A stretch of 64,000 nt of DNA from Clostridia bacterium (lineage in GTDB: Bacteria; Bacillota; Clostridia; Lachnospirales; Anaerotignaceae), in assembly GCA_022651385.1 (NCBI GenBank), contig JALCQR010000011.1, forward strand, positions 1 to 64,000, written 5' to 3'. The notes under the pieces are model-generated. The model ran no database searches. It saw nothing but the letters and a program-made list of their open reading frames with translations, and was not told the DNA's origin. A program made the translations under genes and the position numbers. Of the stretch, positions 44,238 through 53,265 are shown piece by piece; within the stretch, counting starts at the first letter, position 1; every line of letters starts with the position of its first letter.

Positions 44238-46436
44238 TTAACTATTTATTTTACAAAAAACGCAAATTGCCAAAGGTGGAACAGTAATGTTTATGCTGTT
44301 TTCGCACCTTCCTCCCCTAATTTCGGAAGAATAAAACTTTCCTTCATTCATAACACCGCTTCCTCCAAAGTCGCAGCTGTCACTGTTTAATATTTCCTTA
44401 TAAATACCGCTTTCGGGCACACCAAGCTTGTAGCCGCTGTGCACAGATTCAGTAAAATTACAAATAAAAATCAGTTCTTCACTGTCACAGTGTCTTTCAA
44501 ATGAAACAAGACTTCTGTCACTGTCGTCACAGTCAATCCAGCTAAAACACATAGGGTCGAAATCTTTTTGCCAAAGTGCCGGATGATGCAGATAAAAATG
44601 ATTCAAGGCCTTCATATATTTTTGCAGACTTTTATTAGTGTCATATTTAAGCAGATGCCAGTCAAGACTTCTCTCTTCGCTCCATTCTGAAAACTGTCCA
44701 ATCTCATCGCCCATAAAAAGGAGTTTTTTCCCGGGATGCGCGTACATAAATCCATATGCAACACGCAGATTCGCGGCTTTCTGCCAAATGTCGCCCGGAA
44801 CTTTTGTCATCATTGAGCCCTTCATGTGCACAACCTCATCATGAGAAAGCACCAAAATAAAGTTTTCGTTATAATTATACATCATACTGAAAGTAAGATT
44901 GTTATGATGAAATTTTCTGTATACTGTTTCTTTTTTAATATAACTTAAAAAATCATTCATCCAGCCCATGTCCCACTTAAAAGTAAAACCGAGGCCGTTA
45001 TATTTTACATCCCTTGTCACACCTTCCCATGAAGTAGATTCCTCCGCCATCATCATTACACCATGATGTTTTATTTGCATGACAGAGTTTAAATGCTTAA
45101 TAAACTCTACAGCTTCAAGGTTTTCCCTGCCTCCATACCTGTTAGGCAGCCATTCTCCGTCGCTTCGGCAGTAATCAAGATAAAGCATTGACGCAACTGC
45201 GTCTACTCTAAGGCCGTCAACATGAAATTTCTCAACCCAGAAAAGAGCATTTGAAATAAGAAAATTGCTTACTTCTTTTCTTCCATAGTTAAAAATATAA
45301 GTCCCCCACTGCACATGCTCTCCAATCCGTGGGTCCTGATGCTCATAAAGAGCCGTTCCATCAAAACGTGCAAGTCCTGATGAGTCTTTAGGAAAATGCG
45401 CCGGCACCCAGTCAAGTATTATGCCAATTCCTCTTTGATGGCATTTGTCTATAAGATACATAAGCTCGTCTGGAGTCCCATATCTGCTTGTGGGAGCAAA
45501 ATATCCAGTTACCTGATATCCCCAGCTTCCGTCAAATGGATGCTCGGCAAGTGGCATAAACTCTATATGTGTGTATCCCATATCACAAACATAATCGCAA
45601 AGGTCTTCGGCAGCTTCTTCATAAGTCATAAAACGGTTGTCTTTTCCGTATCTGCGCCATGAGCCCAAGTGAACCTCATAAATGTTTACAGGCTTTTCAT
45701 AGCGTTCCTCTTTAGTTCTTTCGGCAATCCATTTCTCATCATTCCATTTATACTTGTCAATGTTAAAAACTATTGAGCCAGTTTCAGGTCTTAATTGAGT
45801 AAAATTGCCATAAGGGTCAGTTTTTTCAACAACGTTTCCGTCCTGCTTTTTTATACGGTATTTGTAAATATCATTTTCTTTAACTCCCGGAATAAAAAGC
45901 TCCCATATGCCGCTTTCTCCGAGAACACGCATTTGGCTTCGTCTTTCATCCCAAGAGTTAAATGTGCCGCCAACTGCAACACTTTTGGCATTAGGCGCCC
46001 ATACTGCAAAGGCCACCCCTTCAACACCGTCAACAGTCATTATATGCGAGCCAAGCTTTTTATATATCTCATAGTGTGTCCCCGAACCAAAAAGGTACCT
46101 GTCATAGTCGGTTATTGTAGGTTCAAAAGTATACTGGTCGTAAGTTTTCCAAATACTGTTTCCAAAATCCACATTAAGCACATATTTAAAATATTTTTCC
46201 CTGTTTGGTATTATAACCTCAAAAAATCCGTCATCATGAATTTTTCTCATAGTAAAGCTTAGACCAGTTTTTATATCAATAACCTTTATGCCGACAGCAT
46301 TCGGAATAAACTCTCTTACGGCTACAACATTTTTACCCCTGTATTTTATTTCATGCATTCCCAATACACTGTGAGGGTTGCTAAATTCCGCTTTCAGTAT
46401 AAGTTCAATCTGGCTTATGCTTACCGAACAAACCAT
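44238..46436 (-). CDS. glgB: 1,4-alpha-glucan branching enzyme
   Basis: GlgB introduces alpha-1,6 branches into glycogen. The 732-residue protein has an N-terminal carbohydrate-binding module and CBM48-type E-set (FAVWAPNAKSVAVGGTFNSW, 143-162). The GH13 barrel follows: DWVPAHFP (342-349), nucleophile D412 in GLRVDAVASM, acid/base E465 in MMAEESTSW, and LSHDEVVH. It ends with a C-terminal beta domain. The frame extends to 46490 but ATG 46436 follows GGGGTGG and gives the usual start. It lies 16 bp after metY on the same strand; glgA is far away. Confidence 0.95.
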   Translation of the reverse strand: MVCSVSISQIELILKAEFSNPHSVLGMHEIKYRGKNVVAVREFIPNAVGIKVIDIKTGLSFTMRKIHDDGFFEVIIPNREKYFKYVLNVDFGNSIWKTYDQYTFEPTITDYDRYLFGSGTHYEIYKKLGSHIMTVDGVEGVAFAVWAPNAKSVAVGGTFNSWDERRSQMRVLGESGIWELFIPGVKENDIYKYRIKKQDGNVVEKTDPYGNFTQLRPETGSIVFNIDKYKWNDEKWIAERTKEERYEKPVNIYEVHLGSWRRYGKDNRFMTYEEAAEDLCDYVCDMGYTHIEFMPLAEHPFDGSWGYQVTGYFAPTSRYGTPDELMYLIDKCHQRGIGIILDWVPAHFPKDSSGLARFDGTALYEHQDPRIGEHVQWGTYIFNYGRKEVSNFLISNALFWVEKFHVDGLRVDAVASMLYLDYCRSDGEWLPNRYGGRENLEAVEFIKHLNSVMQIKHHGVMMMAEESTSWEGVTRDVKYNGLGFTFKWDMGWMNDFLSYIKKETVYRKFHHNNLTFSMMYNYNENFILVLSHDEVVHMKGSMMTKVPGDIWQKAANLRVAYGFMYAHPGKKLLFMGDEIGQFSEWSEERSLDWHLLKYDTNKSLQKYMKALNHFYLHHPALWQKDFDPMCFSWIDCDDSDRSLVSFERHCDSEELIFICNFTESVHSGYKLGVPESGIYKEILNSDSCDFGGSGVMNEGKFYSSEIRGGRCENSINITVPPLAICVFCKINS

Positions 46437-46452
46437 AATGCCACCCCATTTT

Positions 46453-47736
46453 TTATTTACATTTTTCAAAAGCCTGTTTAAAATCGGCAATTATGTCGTC
46501 CGCATTTTCAATTCCCACGGAAAGCCTAATCATGTCCGGAGAAATTCCACACTTTATAAGTTCTTCGTCCGATAGCTGTCTGTGTGTTGTAGAAGCAGGC
46601 TGCAATACGCATGTTCTCGTGTCGGCCACATGTGTTACAAGAGCCACCATTTTAAGAGCGTTTATAAACTTCCTGCTGGCATCGCGTCCGCCTTTTACAC
46701 CAAAAGTCATAACACCGCTTTGGCCTTTCGGAAGGTATTTTTGCCCAAGCTCATAATATTTACTGCTTTTAAGCCCGGGATATTCTACCCAAGCACACAT
46801 GTCTGAGTTTTCAAGGAATTGCGCTATTTTTAAAGCGTTTTCGCAGTGACGCTGCATACGCACATGAAGGCTTTCGCAGCCAAGATTTGTAAGCCATGTG
46901 TTAAACGGACTCGGAGTCATACCAAAGTTTCTCATAAGCTGAACTCTTGCTTTTGTAATAAACGCTGCTTTTCCGAAATTTTTGCTGTAGCTAAGTCCGT
47001 GATAGCTTTCGTCAGGCTCAACCATCTGCGGAAATTTTCCGTTGTCCCAATTAAAGTTTCCGCCGTCTACAACAACTCCGCCGAGAGCAACGGCATGACC
47101 GTCAAGGTATTTGCTTGTAGAATGTATAACAACATTTGCTCCAAATTCAAACGACCTGCAAAGATACGGCGTAGCAAAAGTGTTGTCAACAAAAAACGGT
47201 ATGCCAAGCTTGTCGGCTACAGACTTAAATTTATCGAAATCCAAAACATTTGCAAGCGGATTGCCAAGTGTTTCGCCGTATATCAGCTTTGTGTTCGGCT
47301 TTGCCAAAGCAAGTATCTCATCTTCCGGAATGTCTGGGTCAAACATTATGGCTTCTATTCCCATGTCTTTAAAAGTAGTTGTAAAAACAGTGTAGCTTCC
47401 GCCGTAAATGGTGTTTGATGCAAGTATGCTGTCACCTTGTTTACATACGTTCATAACCGCAAGAGTAACGGCTGCCATACCTGAAGATGTGGCAAGAGCA
47501 CCAACCCCGCCTTCCATAAGCGCCATTTTCTTCTCAAAAACATCAGTAGTTGGGTTTGCAAGTCTTGTGTACATCGGTGTATCCTGCTCAAGGTCAAAAA
47601 CACTTGCAAGTTCTTCACATGTGTTGTATCTGAAAGTTGTGCTCATTTCTATAGGCATAACACGCGCCTTTGCGTTTTCAGGCCAGTATTCACCCTGAAC
47701 AGCCATAGTTTCAATGCTCCATTGGTTTTTATCCAT
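46453..47736 (-). CDS. metY: O-acetylhomoserine sulfhydrylase (aminocarboxypropyltransferase)
   Basis: A PLP enzyme of the Cys/Met metabolism family making homocysteine from O-acetylhomoserine and sulfide. The 427 residues have YTRLANPTTDVFEKKMA, SSGMAAV and the PLP lysine K209 in IHSTSKYLDGHA. The length and the insertion after GGVVVDGGNF distinguish it from cystathionine gamma-synthase. ATG follows CAGGAGG. It is divergent from the M3 peptidase gene, with a plausible promoter at 47795-47823. No SAM riboswitch is seen upstream. Confidence 0.92.
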   Translation of the reverse strand: MDKNQWSIETMAVQGEYWPENAKARVMPIEMSTTFRYNTCEELASVFDLEQDTPMYTRLANPTTDVFEKKMALMEGGVGALATSSGMAAVTLAVMNVCKQGDSILASNTIYGGSYTVFTTTFKDMGIEAIMFDPDIPEDEILALAKPNTKLIYGETLGNPLANVLDFDKFKSVADKLGIPFFVDNTFATPYLCRSFEFGANVVIHSTSKYLDGHAVALGGVVVDGGNFNWDNGKFPQMVEPDESYHGLSYSKNFGKAAFITKARVQLMRNFGMTPSPFNTWLTNLGCESLHVRMQRHCENALKIAQFLENSDMCAWVEYPGLKSSKYYELGQKYLPKGQSGVMTFGVKGGRDASRKFINALKMVALVTHVADTRTCVLQPASTTHRQLSDEELIKCGISPDMIRLSVGIENADDIIADFKQAFEKCK

Positions 47737-47794
47737 ATTTTAGCCTCCTGATTTCAAAATTAAAAATAACAGGTATAATTTTTCTGTTGAAAAC

Positions 47795-47823
47795 ATTATA
47801 CTTTATATTGCGCAGCTTTTCCA
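47795..47823 (-). promoter_or_regulatory. Putative metY promoter
   Basis: On the minus strand: TGGAAA (47818-47823), 17-nt spacer, TATAAT (47795-47800), about 60 bp before metY. Confidence 0.5.
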
Positions 47824-47830
47824 TAATAAA

Positions 47831-47859
47831 TTGCACGAAAGCTTATGTAATATTAAAAT
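47831..47859 (+). promoter_or_regulatory. Putative promoter of the second M3 peptidase gene
   Basis: On the plus strand: TTGCAC (47831-47836), 17-nt spacer, TAAAAT (47854-47859), about 32 bp before the GTG start. Back-to-back with the metY promoter. Confidence 0.5.
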
Positions 47860-47891
47860 GGTAAATAATAAACACAAAAGGAGAATGCAAA

Positions 47892-49652
47892 GTGAACGAT
47901 AAAAAGTGGGATTTAACACCGATATATGAATCATTTGACAGTGAAAGTTTTAAAAAAGATATTGAAAAACTTACAAGATTAATATCTTCTCTACAAGTAT
48001 GGGCAGAAAACGAATTGAAAAATACTGAAAATTCGGCAGAAAAAATTAAATTTTTTATTAATCAAAGAAATATAATAGATGACCTTTCCCAGAAACTTTC
48101 CGTATACGCTCAGCTTTCATTAAATGAAAATTCCGAAAATGAAACGGCATTAAAATATGCTGAAAAGACCGAAAAAATAATTTCTGATACATCTATTCCC
48201 TACACGGCTTTTGAGAAATGGTTTTCAGGTCTTGAAAACAAAGAAGAAATATACAAAGACGCAGAGCTTTCAAAATACAGATTTTTCCTTGAAGAGATTA
48301 ATAAAAAAAGCCGCTACCTTCTAAGTGAAAAAGAAGAAGAAATAATTTCAAAAATGAAAGCTACAGGCTCATCATCTTGGGAAAAGCTGTGGGAAAAACT
48401 TATAACTTCTCTAATGCCGGAGGTTGGAACAGATAAAAAACGCTATTCGTTTTCCGATGTAAGGAATATGGCTTATTCCCCATCACAGCAGCTTAGGAAG
48501 GCAGCATACGAAGCTGAAATAAAGTGCCTTGATACAATTAAGATTCCGTCTGCAGCGGCTTTAAACGGCATAAAAGGCGAAGTTTTAAATATCTGTAATA
48601 TACGCGGCTACAGTTCACCTCTTGAAATGACTTTAATCGATTCAAGACTTGACAAAGAAATATTTGATAACTTAATTACTTCAGTTAAAAACCTTGTTCC
48701 TTGTTTTAAGAAATACTTTGAAAGAAAAGCAAAATTATTGGGCTGTAAAAAATTGAAATTTTATGACTTGTTTGCGCCTTTGGGCAAAAACAACAAAACT
48801 TATTCATACGATGATGCCCAAAAAATAATAATTGAAGTGTTTTCATCTTTCAGTCCTAAAATGGGAAATTTTGCAAAAAATGCTTTTGATAATAATTGGA
48901 TAGACGTTTATCCCCGTCAGTATAAGACAGGCGGAGCCTTCTGCGAATGTATACATTCAATAAAACAAAGCCGAATACTTACAAATTTTACCGGTTCATT
49001 TTCCGATGTAGTAACAATTGCCCATGAATTAGGCCACTCTTTTCACGACAGCCTGCTTTATAACTCTCCCGCAATAAACAGCGATTATCCTATGCCTGTT
49101 GCCGAAACCGCCTCAACATTTGCGGAATGCCTAATAAAAAATGCCGTAATGAAAAATTCTGAAAAAGAAGAAGCTCTTTCTATACTTGAAAACGATATAT
49201 CGGACAGTGCACAGGTTATATGTGATATATACAGCCGTTTTATGTTTGAGAAAAAAGTATTTGAAAAAAGAACAGATGGTCCTCTTTCACCGGATGAGTT
49301 TTCAAAAATAATGCTTGAGGCACAAAAAGAGGCATACTGCGGCAGCTTGGATGAAGAATTTCTTCATAAGTATATGTGGATAGTAAAACCGCATTATTAT
49401 GACGCTGACTATAACTATTATAATTTTCCGTATGCTTTCGGCCTTATTTTCGCAAAAGAACTTTACTCAATTTATGAAAAAAAAGGTGCCGAATTTGCCA
49501 AAGATTATGAAAAAATATTCAAAGCAACCGGCAGCAATTCAATAAAAGATGTGGCAATGATAGCCGGAATAGATATGACAAAAAAAGATTGGTCATCAGC
49601 CGAGGAAATAATTAAAAAAGATATTGATAAGTTTTTGGAAATGACAAAATAA
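47892..49652 (+). CDS. M3 family oligoendopeptidase (PepF-like paralogue)
   Basis: The 586-residue zinc metallopeptidase has the HELGH motif at 378-382 and the downstream ETASTFAE segment supplying the third ligand. It shares overall layout with PepF at 5241-7040 but differs widely in sequence, resembling the second pepF/M3 subgroup. The GTG start follows AAAGGAGA. Cytoplasmic, no signal peptide. The two M3 enzymes probably differ in peptide preference. Confidence 0.9.
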   Translation: MNDKKWDLTPIYESFDSESFKKDIEKLTRLISSLQVWAENELKNTENSAEKIKFFINQRNIIDDLSQKLSVYAQLSLNENSENETALKYAEKTEKIISDTSIPYTAFEKWFSGLENKEEIYKDAELSKYRFFLEEINKKSRYLLSEKEEEIISKMKATGSSSWEKLWEKLITSLMPEVGTDKKRYSFSDVRNMAYSPSQQLRKAAYEAEIKCLDTIKIPSAAALNGIKGEVLNICNIRGYSSPLEMTLIDSRLDKEIFDNLITSVKNLVPCFKKYFERKAKLLGCKKLKFYDLFAPLGKNNKTYSYDDAQKIIIEVFSSFSPKMGNFAKNAFDNNWIDVYPRQYKTGGAFCECIHSIKQSRILTNFTGSFSDVVTIAHELGHSFHDSLLYNSPAINSDYPMPVAETASTFAECLIKNAVMKNSEKEEALSILENDISDSAQVICDIYSRFMFEKKVFEKRTDGPLSPDEFSKIMLEAQKEAYCGSLDEEFLHKYMWIVKPHYYDADYNYYNFPYAFGLIFAKELYSIYEKKGAEFAKDYEKIFKATGSNSIKDVAMIAGIDMTKKDWSSAEEIIKKDIDKFLEMTK

Positions 49653-49782
49653 TAAAATCTCTGCATTAAGCATGCTTGAACAATAATGAGCCTTACAGAT
49701 AAGACATACCTTTTTGAGACGTACCTTTTTGGCAAATCTGTAGGGCCGTACATATTAACCTCAGGGAGTGCAGATAGAACAT

Positions 49783-50325
49783 ATGAAAATACAAAAGAAA
49801 ATCCTTATTGTTTTTCTGTTAATTATAATAACCGATATTTTCAAGTGGTTTTTGTTTTCGGATATTCTTAAATATTCTTTTATTATAATGCTGCTTATTT
49901 CAGCCTATTTTTCAAAAGACAAATTACTTTTTTCAGCTTTTTTTATGAGTTCTTTAGCAGATTTTATGCTGATTTTTACATCAAAATATCAATTGGGAAT
50001 GTTGTTTTTTTCAATCGCATTTTGCATATATATAATCCGACACAGCGGTCAAAAGCTATTAATACCAATAATTTTTTTAGCTGTTTTTATACTAAATAAA
50101 ACAGGCATACCGTATATATATATTGTATACGTATGTCTGTTTTACATCAACTTATATTATGTTTTCAAAAACTGCCGTCGGCTTTTTTTGCCGTTTTTTC
50201 TTTTTGCCATATGTGATATAATTACGGCTCTGCGCTTTTACTGCATTAAAATACCGTCATATGTGATTTGGATGTTCTACGCTCCGGCAATATACCTTAT
50301 TGTTTTCACTCCCGCCACAATGTAG
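49783..50325 (+). CDS. Polytopic membrane protein, possibly YhhN/TMEM86-like
   Basis: The 180-residue protein has about seven short hydrophobic segments and little soluble sequence. SLADFMLIF followed by YQLGMLFFSIAFCIYIIR, and the C-terminal pattern (CDIITALRF, then a final helix YAPAIYLIVFT), recall YhhN (lysoplasmalogenase-like) proteins, but the match is weak. ATG 49783 is used; a GTG at 49768 is possible and neither has a well-spaced ribosome site. Its 3' end overlaps the convergent thioesterase gene by 20 bp. Confidence 0.45.
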   Translation: MKIQKKILIVFLLIIITDIFKWFLFSDILKYSFIIMLLISAYFSKDKLLFSAFFMSSLADFMLIFTSKYQLGMLFFSIAFCIYIIRHSGQKLLIPIIFLAVFILNKTGIPYIYIVYVCLFYINLYYVFKNCRRLFLPFFLFAICDIITALRFYCIKIPSYVIWMFYAPAIYLIVFTPATM

Positions 50326-51058
50326 CAATCTCACAATGGATTTCTTCTTCGTTATCGGCGTTTACAATCATTGTAATTAATTTCTTTACTCCATTTTCAT
50401 CCTTTAAGTATGTTTTTGCTTTGACTTTGTCATTCATATAGCTTTCTTTTCTGTACACAACTCTTACATCAAAACATCTGTAATTGTCATATATTTTCTC
50501 AGGAACCATGTCAATTGCCCAAGCAATATACTGAGTGTTGTTTGCATGTCCGTTGGAATCTGTCTGAGAACGCATTACCACTGCCTCAAATATACTCATA
50601 GGCTCACCCTCAGGCTTCGGCATACGGTATTTCTCATTTTCAATTGCCGGGCCAATCCCGCTTTTGTAGTCTTCAGCCACATGTGACGGTATACGTTCAA
50701 TACTTCTTTTTTTCATATCAAGCACAATCCAGCGTGACGACACTCTTATAACTGTTTCTCCGCTTTGGGAAATAACGTCGTAGCTTCTTTCGGCCTGAAA
50801 ACCTCTGCATGCCGACGCCCATGTCTCAAGACATATTTCATCTCCGTATTTAGGCATGCTGTCAATTACTATGTGCCAGTTTGAAATTATCCACGCTTTA
50901 TTAATTGAACCAAGATAACTAATTGTGTACCCAAGATTATCCGAGTTGTCTATAGCAAGGTCCTGCAAAAGTTCCGTAAGAGAACTGATTTTAAGTTTTA
51001 GCTTGTTGTCTGTCATATAATAAGAAATTTGTTTGTTTTCACTGAATTTTCCAAGCAT
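50306..51058 (-). CDS. Acyl-ACP thioesterase
   Basis: It releases fatty acids from acyl-ACP in the cytoplasm. The 250 residues form two hot-dog folds: N-terminal half with WIISNWHIVIDSMPKYGDEI and ETWASACRGFQAERSYDV, and second half with the catalytic Asn-x-His in DSNGHANNTQYIAWA. Length fits the bacterial FatA/FatB-like family. ATG follows AAAGGAGA. It lies 21 bp after the cardiolipin synthase gene on the same strand, suggesting a lipid-related pair. Confidence 0.9.
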   Translation of the reverse strand: MLGKFSENKQISYYMTDNKLKLKISSLTELLQDLAIDNSDNLGYTISYLGSINKAWIISNWHIVIDSMPKYGDEICLETWASACRGFQAERSYDVISQSGETVIRVSSRWIVLDMKKRSIERIPSHVAEDYKSGIGPAIENEKYRMPKPEGEPMSIFEAVVMRSQTDSNGHANNTQYIAWAIDMVPEKIYDNYRCFDVRVVYRKESYMNDKVKAKTYLKDENGVKKLITMIVNADNEEEIHCEIATLWRE

Positions 51059-51079
51059 CTAATGTCTCCTTTAGAAAAA

Positions 51080-52540
51080 TCAAAGCATAGGCGAAATAAG
51101 TCTCGCCACAGATTCTCTGAATTTAAAAATTTTACCTCTGTTTTTATAATCCTCATATGTTATCCTCTTGCTGTCCTCAATATCTTTAATGAAATCTGCC
51201 TCAAGCCCGGCTACTATTTTTTCATCATAAATAAAGGAATTTACCTCAAAATTAAGACCGAAGCTTCGCACATCCATATTTGCGGTTCCTACCGTTGCCA
51301 CAAGAGAATCTATAAAAATTGTTTTGCTGTGAATAAATCCGTCAGTGTACTGGTATACTTTTACCCCGACCTCAATAAGCTCTCCAAGATATGACATACT
51401 TGACCAATATACAAAGAAATGGTCCGGATGGGCCGGTATTATAATTCTAACATCTATACCTGACAGCGCAGCAACTTTAAGTGCCTCAAGCACTCCCTCA
51501 TCCGGCGAAAAATAAGGTGTTTCAATATATATATTTTTCTCTGCTTCATTTATCATTTTAAAATACCCATTTTTCACATTCTGCCATTTTGTGTCAGGCC
51601 CGCTTGATACAATCTGTGCCGGAAGATAACCAAGCAGCGGCTTTTTAGGGAAATAAAACTCGGAAATTTTAAGTTCTTCGTTTGAAAAGAAATTCCAGTC
51701 CATCATAAACCTAAGCTGAAGCTGATCAACGACGTCTCCCTCAAACCTGACATGAGTATCTCTCCAATACCCGAAACGTTTAACGTCGCCCAAATATTCA
51801 TCACCAATGTTAAATCCGCCTATATAGCCGATTTGGCCGTCTATTACTGCAATTTTTCTGTGGTCTCGATAGTTTATCCTTATAAAAAGCGGCGGATTAA
51901 ACGGCGTAACTTTTCCGCCGGCTTTTATAACCGGAGTAAAAAAATAATCAGGCAATGACATATTGCCCATAAGGTCATATATTATTCTTACTTCTACTCC
52001 TCTTATTGCCGCTTTCGTAAGATGATAAATCATTCTTCTGCCAAGTTTATCGTTTCTGAAAATGTAATATTCAAGATGTACATAATTTTTTGCATTGTCA
52101 ATGTCATTTATTAGCGATTCAAATTTAAGTTTGCCGTCGGTAAAGCGCCGCATTGAGTTGTTGTATGTCATCCAGCTTCCGCTTCTTATGTTCAGTGTGG
52201 CAAAGTCCCTTAAATGTCCATAATTTTTATCAAGCTCAATACCATCGGTACTGAAAATCTGCTTTCCGATTTCGTCGCTTAAAAGATTGTTGCTTTTAAT
52301 AAAATCAAAAAGTATTTTTTCGTCAAGCTTTTGCTTTCTGCCGAAAATTCTTTGTTTGCCGGTATTTCTTCCAAAAATCATATATATTAAAAATCCGGCT
52401 ACCGGAACAAAGAACAGAACAAACAGCCACGCCCATGTACTGGCAGGATTCCTACGCTCAAAAAAAACGACTATTGCGGCAAGTATAACATTTAATATAA
52501 ATATCGCGCTTACAATATAAAAAATAACATTAAAATACAC
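51080..52540 (-). CDS. cls: Cardiolipin synthase (phospholipase D family)
   Basis: Condenses two phosphatidylglycerols into cardiolipin at the membrane. The 486 residues have two N-terminal membrane helices (about 5-28 and 36-56). Two HKD motifs follow, HRKIAVIDGQIGYIGGFN and HSKTIFIDSLVATVGTANMD, with typical spacing. It ends with a hydrophobic/basic tail. The start is GTG at 52540 preceded by AAAGGAGTG. Confidence 0.94.
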   Translation of the reverse strand: MYFNVIFYIVSAIFILNVILAAIVVFFERRNPASTWAWLFVLFFVPVAGFLIYMIFGRNTGKQRIFGRKQKLDEKILFDFIKSNNLLSDEIGKQIFSTDGIELDKNYGHLRDFATLNIRSGSWMTYNNSMRRFTDGKLKFESLINDIDNAKNYVHLEYYIFRNDKLGRRMIYHLTKAAIRGVEVRIIYDLMGNMSLPDYFFTPVIKAGGKVTPFNPPLFIRINYRDHRKIAVIDGQIGYIGGFNIGDEYLGDVKRFGYWRDTHVRFEGDVVDQLQLRFMMDWNFFSNEELKISEFYFPKKPLLGYLPAQIVSSGPDTKWQNVKNGYFKMINEAEKNIYIETPYFSPDEGVLEALKVAALSGIDVRIIIPAHPDHFFVYWSSMSYLGELIEVGVKVYQYTDGFIHSKTIFIDSLVATVGTANMDVRSFGLNFEVNSFIYDEKIVAGLEADFIKDIEDSKRITYEDYKNRGKIFKFRESVARLISPML

Positions 52541-52712
52541 TTTGCCACTCCTTTCAAAAGATCGTATTTTTAAAATAAGATTATTCTACCATATTTTTGT
52601 AAGATTTCATACTACAAAGCACTTTTTTAGTTAGTTTTTAAATTTTCTATTTCCTAAATTAAAATAATATGCTAAAATTAAGGTTAAGTTACTTTTAAGG
52701 AGGATGTACAAA

Positions 52713-53171
52713 ATGCAGTTAAGCGATATTATACTATTAGTCGCAATAATCGTCGCAGTAGTTATTGGCTTGATGATTTATTTTGGAAGAAAAAGCTATG
52801 CAAAATCTCTTGAGGCACAGTCTTTCATAAATCAGTATAAAATGGTAACGCCTATACTTGTTATAGACAAAAGGTTTGAAAAGCCTTCAACCAAAAATCT
52901 TCCCAAAAACATTTATGAAAAGCTTCCTAAAGCCGCTCATATAAGGAAGATGCCTATAGTTAAAGCAAAAGTAGGTCCGCAGATACTTACACTTATGTGC
53001 GACAAAAATATTTACGATGTATTGCCTGTAAAGAAAACCGTAAAGGTAGAGCTTGCCGGTATTTATATATCACATGTTATTGGCATGAATCTTGAAGATA
53101 AAAAGAAAAAAACCGTTGGTCAGAAATTGTCTTTGTGGCTCAAAAAAAATCAAAATAATATGCCTAAATAA
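52713..53171 (+). CDS. Hypothetical protein with one N-terminal membrane helix
   Basis: The 152-residue protein has an N-terminal helix (about 5-27, IILLVAIIVAVVIGLMIYFG) followed by a basic soluble domain of about 120 residues. That domain has a repeated PxxxTP / VLPVKKTVKVELAGIY pattern and a Lys-rich end. ATG 52713 follows AAGGAGGATG; the ATG at 52704 lies inside that site. No family recognised. It is probably an inner-face membrane-anchored protein and is followed by a strong terminator. Confidence 0.6.
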   Translation: MQLSDIILLVAIIVAVVIGLMIYFGRKSYAKSLEAQSFINQYKMVTPILVIDKRFEKPSTKNLPKNIYEKLPKAAHIRKMPIVKAKVGPQILTLMCDKNIYDVLPVKKTVKVELAGIYISHVIGMNLEDKKKKTVGQKLSLWLKKNQNNMPK

Positions 53172-53220
53172 AACTGCTGTATAGCAGAGTGTAAATTTAT
53201 CTAATAATTTAATTTTATTA

Positions 53221-53264
53221 AGCCCTGTATATAAAGCTTATGCTTTGTAATACAGGGCTTTTTT
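53221..53264 (+). terminator. Terminator after the 52713-53171 gene
   Basis: A perfect 10-bp stem AGCCCTGTAT / ATACAGGGCT is followed by TTTTT. The opposite strand is not T-rich. Confidence 0.88.
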
Positions 53265-53265
53265 A

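Noticed and set aside
47737-47794. SAM (S-box) riboswitch in front of metY
   Set aside because: The gap is too short and lacks S-box elements; an ordinary promoter fits.
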